DNA of 64,000 nt, from contig JANJTC010000002.1 of assembly GCA_024711325.1 (NCBI GenBank), positions 372,001 to 436,000 on the forward strand, written 5' to 3'. The first letter of the stretch is position 1. Each line of letters starts with the position of its first letter. Positions 52,262 to 60,517 of the stretch are shown here, piece by piece. This DNA comes from Bacteriovoracaceae bacterium. GTDB taxonomy: Bacteria; Bdellovibrionota; Bacteriovoracia; Bacteriovoracales; Bacteriovoracaceae. The notes under the pieces were generated by a model, which ran no database searches, had not been told where the DNA came from, and saw only the letters and a list, made by a program, of their open reading frames with translations. The position numbers and the translations under genes are program-made.

Positions 52262-53800
52262 ATGTGGGAATGGTGGAATGGAATTCTTTCAGGTGAAATT
52301 CAAATAAGAGTTAATCCTGCTGTTTCATTTTTAATTGAGAAAACAATTCAAAAACATTCAGGCATGCTCACCAAGGATGGAGCGCTTGTTATTAAATCCG
52401 GAAAGTTTACCGGACGAGCTGCTGACGATAAATATGTGGTAAAAAATGAAGCTTCTCTTCACACAATTGATTGGGATGGCAAAATAAGATCTCTGGATGA
52501 TGATAAATTTAATGACTTGAAAGTAGAACTATTAAAAAGGCTTCACCTACTTAAACCTGAAACCTATGTCATTGAGGCCAGTGCGGGTGCCGACCCCGTC
52601 TATTCTCTCGGAGTGAATCTTATTACTACATCTGCTCCCCATGCTTTGTTTTGTCGTCAAATCATGCGCCAAAAAAAAGAGAATAATCCTTTAGGGACCT
52701 ATACCATCTTTCATGATCCTGATTTGGAATTTGACGCGAAGAAGTTGGGTCTTCATTCTTCTACTGTCATTGCGATAAATTTTAAAACAAAAGAGATTCT
52801 GATTGCAGGCACCAGCTATTGTGGTGAAATAAAAAAAGCAATTTTTTCCGTTATGAATACTATCTTGCCTGATTATGGGGTTCTTCCGATGCATTCAGGT
52901 GCATGCGCTGATTCAAAAGGAAAGGTTTCTGTCTTCTTTGGACTATCTGGAACTGGAAAAACGACGCTTTCAACTGATGTCGGAATGAATGTCATCGGTG
53001 ACGATGAGCATGGGATTTCAGAACGTGGTATCTTTAATTTTGAAGGCGGCTGTTATGCCAAAACCTTCAGGTTAAAATCTTCCGAGGAACCACAGATCTT
53101 CAATGCAGTTAATCGTTTTGGAAGTTTGATGGAAAATGTGGTTTTAGGGACCGAGACTCGTGAGCCAGATTTCAATGATCAGGGAATCACTGAAAATGGG
53201 CGTGCCACTTATCCGCTTAATTTTTTAGAGACGATCATTAATGATGGTCGTGGGGAGATTCCTTCGAACTTCTTTTTCCTTTCCGCAGATGCGATGGGAG
53301 TTTTACCTGCCATCGCCCAACTTAGTCATGAACAGGCCATGTATTACTTTCTATTGGGCTATACAGCTAAGGTTGCCGGAACCGAAATGGGAATGAAGGG
53401 AGTCAGTGCTACCTTCTCTCATTGTTTTGGAGCGCCCTTTATGCTCAGAAAACCCGCCGATTATGGAAATCTTTTAAAAGATATTCTTCGTAAACACCAA
53501 ATTAAAGTCTGGTTAGTGAATACCGGATGGTATGGTGGCCATTATGGGATTGGTAAAAGGTATGATCTCTCTTTTACCAGGGCCTGCATCAGAAGTGTTC
53601 AAAGAGGATTGCGAGAAGATACTAGCTTCACTCAGGACCCGGTTTTTTCTTTATCTGTTCCAGATGGGCTGGACAATATCGATGGACGTCTCTTAAAACC
53701 GCACAAGTTATGGGCCAGTGAAGAAGAATATTTTAAGAATGCCAATGAGTTAAAGATTAAGTTTGATGAAAACTTTCAAAAAATAGCAGGGGTCAGTTAA
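52262..53800 (+). CDS. pckA: Phosphoenolpyruvate carboxykinase (ATP), divergent
   Basis: 512 aa, a little shorter than the 530-540 usual. Kinase 1a P loop 'GLSGTGKT', kinase 2 'GDDEHG', active-site Arg in 'FTGRAADDK', 'GTSYCGEIKK' (Tyr and Mn-binding Lys), His in 'PMHSG' and Arg in 'NGRATYPL' match the E. coli enzyme. The usual MHCSAN and GDDEHGW motifs read MHSGAC and GDDEHGI, so it is a diverged member. It interconverts oxaloacetate and PEP with ATP. A Crp/Fnr-type box and promoter precede it, and a stress-protein gene follows with no gap. Confidence 0.9.
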   Translation: MWEWWNGILSGEIQIRVNPAVSFLIEKTIQKHSGMLTKDGALVIKSGKFTGRAADDKYVVKNEASLHTIDWDGKIRSLDDDKFNDLKVELLKRLHLLKPETYVIEASAGADPVYSLGVNLITTSAPHALFCRQIMRQKKENNPLGTYTIFHDPDLEFDAKKLGLHSSTVIAINFKTKEILIAGTSYCGEIKKAIFSVMNTILPDYGVLPMHSGACADSKGKVSVFFGLSGTGKTTLSTDVGMNVIGDDEHGISERGIFNFEGGCYAKTFRLKSSEEPQIFNAVNRFGSLMENVVLGTETREPDFNDQGITENGRATYPLNFLETIINDGRGEIPSNFFFLSADAMGVLPAIAQLSHEQAMYYFLLGYTAKVAGTEMGMKGVSATFSHCFGAPFMLRKPADYGNLLKDILRKHQIKVWLVNTGWYGGHYGIGKRYDLSFTRACIRSVQRGLREDTSFTQDPVFSLSVPDGLDNIDGRLLKPHKLWASEEEYFKNANELKIKFDENFQKIAGVS

Positions 53801-54667
53801 ATGTTATTTCCCATCAAGAAAATTCTGGTATGCACGGATCTTAGTGATCATTCTGACGAAGTACTAAAAAGTGCTGAGGCCATCAGGCAAAGAGTTAATG
53901 GCGAACTGAACGTTTTATATGTTTCAGACATTGGTTTACACCTGGAATGGGCTTCAGATAAGGCCCGGCAGGAAACCTTTTACCAGACTTTTATTGGTTC
54001 AATAGCTGATGATTTGACTGAGAAGATGAAGGTCCAGCTTAAAAGAACAGGGGCAAATGCCAAACTCTTCCTCAGACAAGGTGTTATTGTTGATCAAATC
54101 TGCCAGACCATTATGGAAAGTGATGAAAAATTTGATCTTTTGATCATAGGCCATAGTAGTAAGACGACTTTATTTCATCATCTCATAGGAAACGTGGCCA
54201 GAAAGCTGGTTTCATCCGTCTCAATTCCTACTTTAGTAATAAAAAAACCGATCGAATTTAATAAAATTGCAGGCCTCATTGATGAAAGAGGGTCTTCTAA
54301 TTGGATGATTACTTCGACACTGGATTTTTATAGGACACTTAATTATAAAGAAGTTGAATTTATATCTCTTTGGCATGACCGTCCGGAATTTTTTAATCAA
54401 GACGAGAGCATGAATGATTTTAAAGAAAATCTCATGGATGATATAAAATATTTTACAAGGGATGGAGAGAAGGTCATTGTACGGGTTGAGGCCACCCATG
54501 ATCTTCAAATAGCCCATCAACTGGCCCAATTGATTGAAGAAGATAAGGTAAGCCTCGCTATGATGAAAAGAAACCGTGGCAAGAAATTAAATAAGCTCCT
54601 CTTAGGATCAGAAACATTAAGAATGCTTGAGCTGGAGTCGATAAATATTCTGGTAATGCCGGTTTAA
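53801..54667 (+). CDS. Tandem-domain universal stress protein
   Basis: 288 aa. Domain 1 (about 1-148) starts 'FPIKKILVCTDLSDHSDEV' and ends 'LLIIGHSSKTTLFHHLIGNVARKL', close to the ATP-binding G-x2-G-x9-G pattern though the second Gly is lost. Domain 2 (about 150-288) ends 'LLLGSETLRMLELESINILVMPV'. The ATG follows the pckA stop directly, so the two are coupled. A stress or energy-starvation role with PEP carboxykinase is inferred from this linkage. Confidence 0.87.
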   Translation: MLFPIKKILVCTDLSDHSDEVLKSAEAIRQRVNGELNVLYVSDIGLHLEWASDKARQETFYQTFIGSIADDLTEKMKVQLKRTGANAKLFLRQGVIVDQICQTIMESDEKFDLLIIGHSSKTTLFHHLIGNVARKLVSSVSIPTLVIKKPIEFNKIAGLIDERGSSNWMITSTLDFYRTLNYKEVEFISLWHDRPEFFNQDESMNDFKENLMDDIKYFTRDGEKVIVRVEATHDLQIAHQLAQLIEEDKVSLAMMKRNRGKKLNKLLLGSETLRMLELESINILVMPV

Positions 54668-54673
54668 TTTAGT

Positions 54674-55099
54674 TCATTCGTTTACGGTAAGAGTCATTCC
54701 TTTGAAATTTAAAGGAACAAGTTCTACACTTCCTTCAAAAGGCAGGTTAAGCGTAATCATTTCTGTTGGGGCCCTTACACAACGTGCTGTGGTTGAAGAT
54801 TGATTAAATATATTAATTGCTCCGAAATAAAGTACTCCCCGGCCATCGATAATTTCAAACCGTGAAAAATGTCCTCCGAAACGATCTAAACAAGCGTTAA
54901 GAGTCACTCTGACTTTTGCGATGGAGCCAAAAGCGCGGCAAGTGATGCGATCTGGTTGATCAGGACAGATTTCCTGAACACTTATAAGTTCACTTTTGGC
55001 CTCTGAGAAATGAAGATCCCCTTTCTCAAATGCAGTCACTTCTTGAGCATAGGCCTGTTGTAAGCAAGTCAGGATCATTAGAATTAAAAAAGTTCTCAT
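54674..55099 (-). CDS. Small secreted protein of unknown function
   Basis: 141 aa with a signal peptide ending in QAYA. The mature part is beta-rich with four cysteines ('QEICPDQPDRITCRAFG', 'LNACLDRF', 'ARCVRAP'), so probably two disulfides. No family recognised. It ends 6 bases from the stress-protein stop on the other strand. Confidence 0.72.
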   Translation of the reverse strand: MRTFLILMILTCLQQAYAQEVTAFEKGDLHFSEAKSELISVQEICPDQPDRITCRAFGSIAKVRVTLNACLDRFGGHFSRFEIIDGRGVLYFGAINIFNQSSTTARCVRAPTEMITLNLPFEGSVELVPLNFKGMTLTVNE

Positions 55100-55182
55100 A
55101 TCATCTCCGGGATTAAGTTCGTCCGGAAAAATAATTCAAACGATATTCAATGGCAAAAAAAAGGAGCTAAAGATATTCTTAA

Positions 55183-55983
55183 TTAAATAGTGGGAACACC
55201 AGCGATAGTTTTAAATTCCTGAATAATTGCTCCTTCGTGGAACAATAAAAGAGTTCCTGGTTCATGAACCTTCCATCTTTCATTTTCAGTCAATGGATTA
55301 GTTGCAATCACGGCCACGCGATCGATGGCAGAAGTAACAGCACTGAAATCGACTTTGACATCCTGATCTTTCAGATGGGCCGTTGAGAAAGGGGCCTTTC
55401 TTACAATGCTTGCCAGTTTAGTTGAGCAGTGGGCCAACATGAATTCGCCATTAGATAGTAAGAAATTAAAAACACCATAGCTGGCAAGTTGCATGGTCAG
55501 CTCATGCAGTTTATTACCAAGTGCTTCTAGAGTAGATGGCACTTCTGAAAATGCTTGATCCAATTCTTGAAGAATGAAACAGAAGGCCTGTTCGGAGTCT
55601 GTATGCCCAACCGGTAAAAATCTTCCATTAAGATCAATGGACAAGTTTTTAAGATCTCCATTGTGGGCAAATGACCAGTATTGTCCCCAGAGTTCCCTGA
55701 CAAAAGGATGAGTATTTTCTAGCTTCGTCTCACCTTGTGTGGCCTTCCTGATGTGAGCGATAACATTCTTCGATTTTATGGGATAAGTTCTGACAAAATC
55801 CGCAACTGCTGAATGGGCCGAAGCATTAGGGTCCAGGAATTGGCGGACACCTTTACCTTCAAAAAAAGTGATTCCCCAGCCATCAGTGTGGTGATCAGTG
55901 AGCCCGCCACGGGCCTGAAAGCCAGTGAAGGAGAAACAGATATCGGTCGGTACGTTACAGTTCATTCCAAGTAGCTGACACAT
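55183..55983 (-). CDS. Class II glutamine amidotransferase, YafJ type
   Basis: 266 aa. The N-terminal nucleophile Cys2 is ready after Met removal (MCQLLGMNC). 'DGWGITFF', 'IAHIRKATQG', 'NTHPF' and 'WSFAHNGDL' are the glutaminase-domain landmarks. There is no synthetase domain, as in YafJ/DUG3-like proteins, which have been linked to gamma-glutamyl or glutathione breakdown. Its start lies 28 bases from the divergent gene at 56011. Confidence 0.88.
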   Translation of the reverse strand: MCQLLGMNCNVPTDICFSFTGFQARGGLTDHHTDGWGITFFEGKGVRQFLDPNASAHSAVADFVRTYPIKSKNVIAHIRKATQGETKLENTHPFVRELWGQYWSFAHNGDLKNLSIDLNGRFLPVGHTDSEQAFCFILQELDQAFSEVPSTLEALGNKLHELTMQLASYGVFNFLLSNGEFMLAHCSTKLASIVRKAPFSTAHLKDQDVKVDFSAVTSAIDRVAVIATNPLTENERWKVHEPGTLLLFHEGAIIQEFKTIAGVPTI

Positions 55984-56010
55984 GACAAAAGGATAGCATA
56001 TAATCGTTTC

Positions 56011-56691
56011 ATGGATGAGTTAAAAGTTACAAGAGAAGTTTTTTGTCAGGATGCTATTTCCTGGTTAAATGAATTCAAGATGTCTGATGATTATTCTTTT
56101 CTAGGATCCTTGCCGGATATTTCAGAATTCCCCGGTTACTCCCTGGATGAGTGGAAAGAATGGTTTCAGTCAACAGCTGAGCTTATATTATCCAAAACTT
56201 CCCCCGATGGTGTCTCTATCTTTTTTCAATCGGATATTAAGTATGAAAATGTCTGGATAGATAAGGCTTACTTGATTCAAAAAGTAGCCGAAAAACTCAA
56301 TCATAAACTTCTATGGCACAAGATATTCTGTCGATTTCCTGCGGGAACAATTACTTTTGGACGACCGGCCTATTCCCATATGCTGTGCTTTTCAAAAAAT
56401 GTGACTCCTGATCTGTCAAAATCGACGGCAGATGTTGTTCCTGATCTGGGTGAAAAAACCTGGATGAGGGGTATGGGGCTGGAGGCATCGCTTGTGGCCT
56501 CAACTTTTGTTTTGAAGCAAACTCAGACCCGAACACTCATTAATCCTTTTTGTGGAGAAGGGAGTGTTTTGGCCGTGGCCAATTCTATTGGGCTTAATGC
56601 TGTTGGCATCGAGAGGAGTCCGAAGAGGGCCCAGAAAGCTCGTCTTCTTCAGGTTGCTTCAGATGGGAAAAGCTGGGATCTGAAAGAATAA
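56011..56691 (+). CDS. SAM-dependent methyltransferase-like protein of unknown target
   Basis: 226 aa. The C-terminal third has a Rossmann SAM site: 'LINPFCGEGSVLAVANSIGLNAVGIE' (motif I and an acidic end of strand 2), in the manner of TRM11/UPF0020-type RNA or DNA methylases. The N-terminal 130 residues are helical and not recognised. No NPPY-type catalytic motif is visible, so the target and even activity are open. The final 98 bases are shared with the rhomboid gene on the other strand. Confidence 0.7.
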   Translation: MDELKVTREVFCQDAISWLNEFKMSDDYSFLGSLPDISEFPGYSLDEWKEWFQSTAELILSKTSPDGVSIFFQSDIKYENVWIDKAYLIQKVAEKLNHKLLWHKIFCRFPAGTITFGRPAYSHMLCFSKNVTPDLSKSTADVVPDLGEKTWMRGMGLEASLVASTFVLKQTQTRTLINPFCGEGSVLAVANSIGLNAVGIERSPKRAQKARLLQVASDGKSWDLKE

Positions 56692-57337
56692 TTTCTTCCA
56701 TCTCCAGTTCTTTTTGGCCGATTTTTATTTCAATCCATTCTTCACAGGCCTTAATTCTAGGTCTATTTATAACATAGTAGATGATGCCAGTTGGTATTCC
56801 CATAACAGCACCCAGACCATGGGCCAGATAACTGACTTCAGGTTGGAAGACTTGTGGAAAAAGAAAAATCAGCGACACCGCGATGGCATGGATGAGACGT
56901 ATAAAAAGCGTTTGGCGTTTTTCTATTAAAATATAAAGAGTCAGCCAGAATGTTGCCATAAAGTAGATGACACCTGATACCCCTACAAGATGAACTTCTG
57001 GTGGATAGAACGATAAGGCCAACAGGTTAATTAATCCCCCGATGAAGAAACTCAAAACAGGAAAAATCCAATAACCAAAATAATTATGTAAAAGAGCTGC
57101 AAGACCAGTGAAAAAAAAAGCATTGTGGGCAAGATGGTTGAGATCGGCGTGCAAAAGAGTGGTTGTGAAGGCCCTCCAGTATTCTTTCTGTTCAAAAACA
57201 AGCTCACCACTTGCTGATAAATCCCGCTGATCAAGACCAAAAAAAAGCAGAAGAGTTGCAAGGCTTAATACTGCGATGAAAAAGCTGGATACGGAAGGCC
57301 GCTTGGAAAGAAATGTTTTATTAAGTTTTAGATGCAT
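56594..57337 (-). CDS. Rhomboid-family intramembrane serine protease
   Basis: 247 aa with six membrane helices. Catalytic S121 in 'LVGVSGVIYF' (GxSG) and H173 in 'SYLAHGLGAVMG'; the conserved 'LLHADLNHLAHNAFFF' gives the H-x2-N oxyanion region. It should cleave membrane proteins within the bilayer. The last 32 residues are polar and acidic and are encoded opposite the end of the methyltransferase-like gene. Confidence 0.9.
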   Translation of the reverse strand: MHLKLNKTFLSKRPSVSSFFIAVLSLATLLLFFGLDQRDLSASGELVFEQKEYWRAFTTTLLHADLNHLAHNAFFFTGLAALLHNYFGYWIFPVLSFFIGGLINLLALSFYPPEVHLVGVSGVIYFMATFWLTLYILIEKRQTLFIRLIHAIAVSLIFLFPQVFQPEVSYLAHGLGAVMGIPTGIIYYVINRPRIKACEEWIEIKIGQKELEMEEIILSDPSFSHLKQPEEDELSGPSSDSSRCQQH

Positions 57338-57448
57338 TTAAGCCCTCGTATTTAAACTTAAGATGGTGTTACTTAAGCTAATGTCAAGTTTTGGACTTGA
57401 TGAATAAAATTCCTTCATGATATTAGCAGCTTGAATATTGGAGGTTTA

Positions 57449-58150
57449 ATGAATTTATTATTGTTTATCCTGACTCTCTTCTCGATAAATGTCTGGGCGC
57501 AATTTACACATGAATCAGAGGTCTCACTTGTACAAACGGGAGGCAACTCTGAAGTAGAAACGAACAATTTAAAAACGACCAATCTTTATACATGGGAGGC
57601 CAATCAACTTAAATTTGGCGGACATTATATTTATGGCGAAACCAATAATGGCGTCTCGGCAAGAAATTGGGATGTTAATGGAAAATATGAAAGGGCCATT
57701 TCTCCGCATTTCTCTTTGACTGCCGGAGAAATCATAGAGGGAAACCGTTTTACCGGAATAAAGGCCCGCTATAACTCCGATCTCGGCATTAGATATTATA
57801 TTATCAAGACGGACTTGAAGAATCTCTTTACCGAACTTGGGTATCGATACAGTATTGAAGACCGTTATGAGCCACTTCAAAATACTTATGATAATAAGGC
57901 CCGTTTTTATAACGAACTCAATCATAAGATCTCCGAAACTGTTCAATATAAATTCTGGTTAGAAATTATTCCCAACTTCTCCGAAAATGATGATTATCTT
58001 ATCAATGGAGAAGCATCTATTACCTCTATCCTCAATTCAATTTTCTCATTGAAAGTGGCCTATATGGGGATGTATGACAACCGTCCGGCCTTCGCGGGAT
58101 TTAAAAATTACGACTACACCACGACAACCGCTCTCGTTGCTAAATTCTAA
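57449..58150 (+). CDS. DUF481-family outer-membrane beta-barrel protein
   Basis: 233 aa from the ATG at 57449, which has TTGGAGG five bases ahead. Signal peptide ends INVWA. The mature protein is a run of amphipathic strands rich in Tyr, Asn and Thr, starting 'HESEVSLVQTGGNSEVETNN', a DUF481 (YdiY-like) opening, and ends in Phe, the outer-membrane sorting residue. Salt-induced outer-membrane proteins are the known relatives. Monocistronic. Confidence 0.87.
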   Translation: MNLLLFILTLFSINVWAQFTHESEVSLVQTGGNSEVETNNLKTTNLYTWEANQLKFGGHYIYGETNNGVSARNWDVNGKYERAISPHFSLTAGEIIEGNRFTGIKARYNSDLGIRYYIIKTDLKNLFTELGYRYSIEDRYEPLQNTYDNKARFYNELNHKISETVQYKFWLEIIPNFSENDDYLINGEASITSILNSIFSLKVAYMGMYDNRPAFAGFKNYDYTTTTALVAKF

Positions 58151-58178
58151 AAAAGGCAAGGCCCAAGAAGCCTTGCCT
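58147..58178 (-). terminator. Terminator of the minus-strand lipoprotein operon
   Basis: Perfect nine-base stem AGGCAAGGC / GCCTTGCCT, seven-base loop. Read on the minus strand it runs straight into a T run (58147-58153 as A on the plus strand). The plus strand has no T run, so it serves mainly the lipoprotein gene. Confidence 0.75.
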
Positions 58179-58186
58179 AATGCGGT

Positions 58187-59392
58187 TTAGAGACCTGAGC
58201 TGTTTTCTAAGAATCCACCTGTTGTGGTCCCGGTAGTGCTGGAACTTGAGGAATCACTGCTTGTAACTGTTGTAGTCGTTGAGCTTGAGTCGGAGCTGCT
58301 GGTCTCAGAGGAAGTGGATGAGTTACTTCCACTGTCAGAGTCGCTTCCGCTAGACGCCCCACCGGTAGTTGAATCACTACTAGTTGAGGTCCCATCTGAA
58401 GTTGAACCACTAGTCGTCTGAGGTTCGTCATCTCCGGTTGTCGATCCGCCGGTTGAGCCTCCTGAAGTGCCTCCTGATGTTCTGCCCTCGCCATCTGAAA
58501 CCGGCCCATCACCATCGTCTGAATCATTTGTACCACCACTTGATCCACCTGATTCTCCAGTCGGATCATCTTCCTGGGTATCTTCGGGCGGAGCAGGTTG
58601 ATCCTGACCTTCAATAACATCTGCTACTGGACCTGGTATTTCATCAACATACGGATCTCCCGGAAGTACTTCCACTTTTTCATAAATACCACAGGCAATT
58701 GGAAGAGTTTGAAAGGGTCTTCGTCTCTCCAGAGTTTGAACAGTCTCTGGCAACTCTACATCTTCGGTTACCCCCTGAATCATGACTGCTCTGCCGACAA
58801 GTTTTAGGCCTTCATCCGGTGCTAGTTTCATGATTTGATCTTCAGGATTTTTATCCTCACTTTTTAAATCTTTAAAGAAACGCTGGAAGCTTGTTACCCT
58901 CTCATAGTGATAACTTCCTGACAGATCTGCTAGCGGATAAAAATTACGTCCAGAATTCTGTGAACTGATATCAGCATCCAAAGGAATGAGGATCTTCCCT
59001 AACACTGCCTGAGCTTCAATGATATCAATAAAACCATCCAGATTTAAGTCATCATTGGCACTAGGACAACGTGTACCCTCGTAAACATTTTGCATGTGCC
59101 ATGCCTTTGGCATTCCTGCAAAGAGACGAAGATAAGCAAACCATTTATCCTCTTTTCTGAAGAATGTTGCTGACCCTGGAATCGTTCCATTTACATTGGA
59201 ATTAATGGTAATAAATTTTGCTTTATACAAACCTTCTATATTTGAACCATCAACAGGAATGACTTCTTGTTCTTCCTGGACATCTTGCTCCACAGATCCG
59301 CTGCTACCTGATTTCTTTTTTTCGGAATCTCCACAGGAAGCTGCCAAAGAAAGTACTGCAAGGGTCGAAATGATCTTGATACCTTTTTTCAT
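58187..59392 (-). CDS. Lipoprotein with EF-hand-like loop and long Ser/Thr/Gly tail (paralogue of the gene at 45861)
   Basis: 401 aa. Lipobox AASC (C20). The core (about 40-245) matches the gene at 45861 with the same landmarks: 'DGSNIEGLYKAKFIT', 'WHMQNVYEGTRCP', EF-hand-like 'DDLNLDGFIDIIE', 'GKILIPLDAD', 'LPIACG'. The C-terminal 130 residues are low-complexity Ser, Thr, Gly and Asp, like a flexible stalk or glycosylated linker. It follows the protein-glutaminase-like gene by 11 bases, so the two form an operon. A surface calcium-binding partner of that enzyme is a guess. Confidence 0.82.
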   Translation of the reverse strand: MKKGIKIISTLAVLSLAASCGDSEKKKSGSSGSVEQDVQEEQEVIPVDGSNIEGLYKAKFITINSNVNGTIPGSATFFRKEDKWFAYLRLFAGMPKAWHMQNVYEGTRCPSANDDLNLDGFIDIIEAQAVLGKILIPLDADISSQNSGRNFYPLADLSGSYHYERVTSFQRFFKDLKSEDKNPEDQIMKLAPDEGLKLVGRAVMIQGVTEDVELPETVQTLERRRPFQTLPIACGIYEKVEVLPGDPYVDEIPGPVADVIEGQDQPAPPEDTQEDDPTGESGGSSGGTNDSDDGDGPVSDGEGRTSGGTSGGSTGGSTTGDDEPQTTSGSTSDGTSTSSDSTTGGASSGSDSDSGSNSSTSSETSSSDSSSTTTTVTSSDSSSSSTTGTTTGGFLENSSGL

Positions 59393-59403
59393 ATGTCTCC
59401 TGA

Positions 59404-60249
59404 TTATAGACGTTCATCGTAAGCTTCTAAATAAGCCCCACGTACTTCATCCATATTGAATTTATCTTTGGTGTAGCCCCAGGCCTCATTCATCTGAAGA
59501 TCAGCAGGCTGATAAGTGTACATGTTTGTTCTTTGGATATAACACTCACCGGAATATGGATGATCAGCGTAGTCAGAGTATTTAGTAATCACCTGGCAAG
59601 GAGCATCGTTTCGCATGAAGAGATTCGTCCATCGAGTAAATTCACTGGGACCTCTGGAGTATTTTACATCCATCACTCTTTCAACCACTTTCCCATTCTC
59701 CATAATATGAACATATGGAGCAATATGAAACCACCATTCGAAGTTATAGCGACGGATGTAGTTTCTGGTAAAGTAGATAAGCAGCTTGTTGGACTTTAAG
59801 CTGTGCTCCCGCCACCATTCATAAGACCAAACCATGGCACGATTAAAACATTGAGAGTCTTTTGGATTATATCGGGCCTCACGGAAATATTTTTTTGCAA
59901 GATCCATATTTGCTATCGTAGTAGGAACATATTCAGATCGTACTTTCTGATCCGAATGAGTTCTTAAAATAGCGGGGAGAAAGGGTGTTGTAGGTTCTAG
60001 TCCTGATATGAATCTATTCTCATCCATTGAAACTTTGAACCACTTGCCCTTAGTTTTTTCTAATGCAAACTTTGAGAGCATCACCTTGTTTTCTGGAAGG
60101 ACCTTAGCGACATGACCACTGGTAAGGAGAACCAGAACTTCATCTTTTGAATTTGTACCAAAGTCAATATCATGAATTTGAGTCGTAAGTTCTGTCATGG
60201 CCAAGACTGGTAAGCTCATGAGACAGAATAAAAGTCCGAAAACGCGCAT
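59404..60249 (-). CDS. Secreted protein-glutaminase-like enzyme (Cys-His-Asp)
   Basis: 281 aa from the ATG at 60249 (GGAGGG five bases ahead; an ATG four codons earlier is part of this site). Signal peptide ends LPVLA. A candidate triad is C134 ('SQCFNRAMVWSYEWW'), H175 ('WWFHIAPYVHI') and D194 ('RVMDVKYS'). The spacing, 41 and 19 residues, is nearly that of Chryseobacterium protein-glutaminase (41 and 20), whose pro-region lies before the Cys as the first 130 residues do here. It would deamidate glutamines of proteins, or share the fold of a transglutaminase-like enzyme. Two more cysteines may form a disulfide. Confidence 0.75.
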   Translation of the reverse strand: MRVFGLLFCLMSLPVLAMTELTTQIHDIDFGTNSKDEVLVLLTSGHVAKVLPENKVMLSKFALEKTKGKWFKVSMDENRFISGLEPTTPFLPAILRTHSDQKVRSEYVPTTIANMDLAKKYFREARYNPKDSQCFNRAMVWSYEWWREHSLKSNKLLIYFTRNYIRRYNFEWWFHIAPYVHIMENGKVVERVMDVKYSRGPSEFTRWTNLFMRNDAPCQVITKYSDYADHPYSGECYIQRTNMYTYQPADLQMNEAWGYTKDKFNMDEVRGAYLEAYDERL

Positions 60250-60447
60250 AGAACCCTCCATTGTTTTTCTACGTAACGAACAAACTCCATCATGATGATG
60301 AAATTATCCTTTTTTTGTCTACTAAAGCTCTCTCTTGAGTTTTGAGACGAGGGAGCGCAAATTCCGACTTGTTCGCTGAGGAACTCATGCACCATTGATA
60401 GAAGTGGTAGTAAATATTCATGTCTCATCTCAATAAATGCTGTGGCC

Positions 60448-60453
60448 TATAAT
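60448..60453 (+). promoter_or_regulatory. Consensus -10 hexamer TATAAT
   Basis: A perfect TATAAT in the 240-base gap before the gene at 60518, but no good -35 is seen 16-18 bases upstream. A second -10-like TAAAAT lies at 60488-60493, nearer the gene. The rest of this gap holds nothing I can name. Confidence 0.35.
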
Positions 60454-60517
60454 GCATTGCAATTTTTCTTTGCAGAACGTTCAACGCTAAAATATTTAAA
60501 AGATGGGGGGATTAAAC

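Noticed and set aside
57350-57420. Repeated ACTTAAG and TCAAG/CTTGA elements before the DUF481 gene
   Set aside because: Short, AT-rich and without clear symmetry around a promoter; no stronger reading than chance.
58224-58421. Plus-strand frame of Val/Glu/Leu repeats
   Set aside because: It is the antisense shadow of the Ser/Thr/Gly tail of the lipoprotein gene; the composition follows from that tract.
58207-58620. Second minus-strand frame of 137 codons, rich in Gln
   Set aside because: It is the shifted frame of the same low-complexity tail, inside a well-supported gene.
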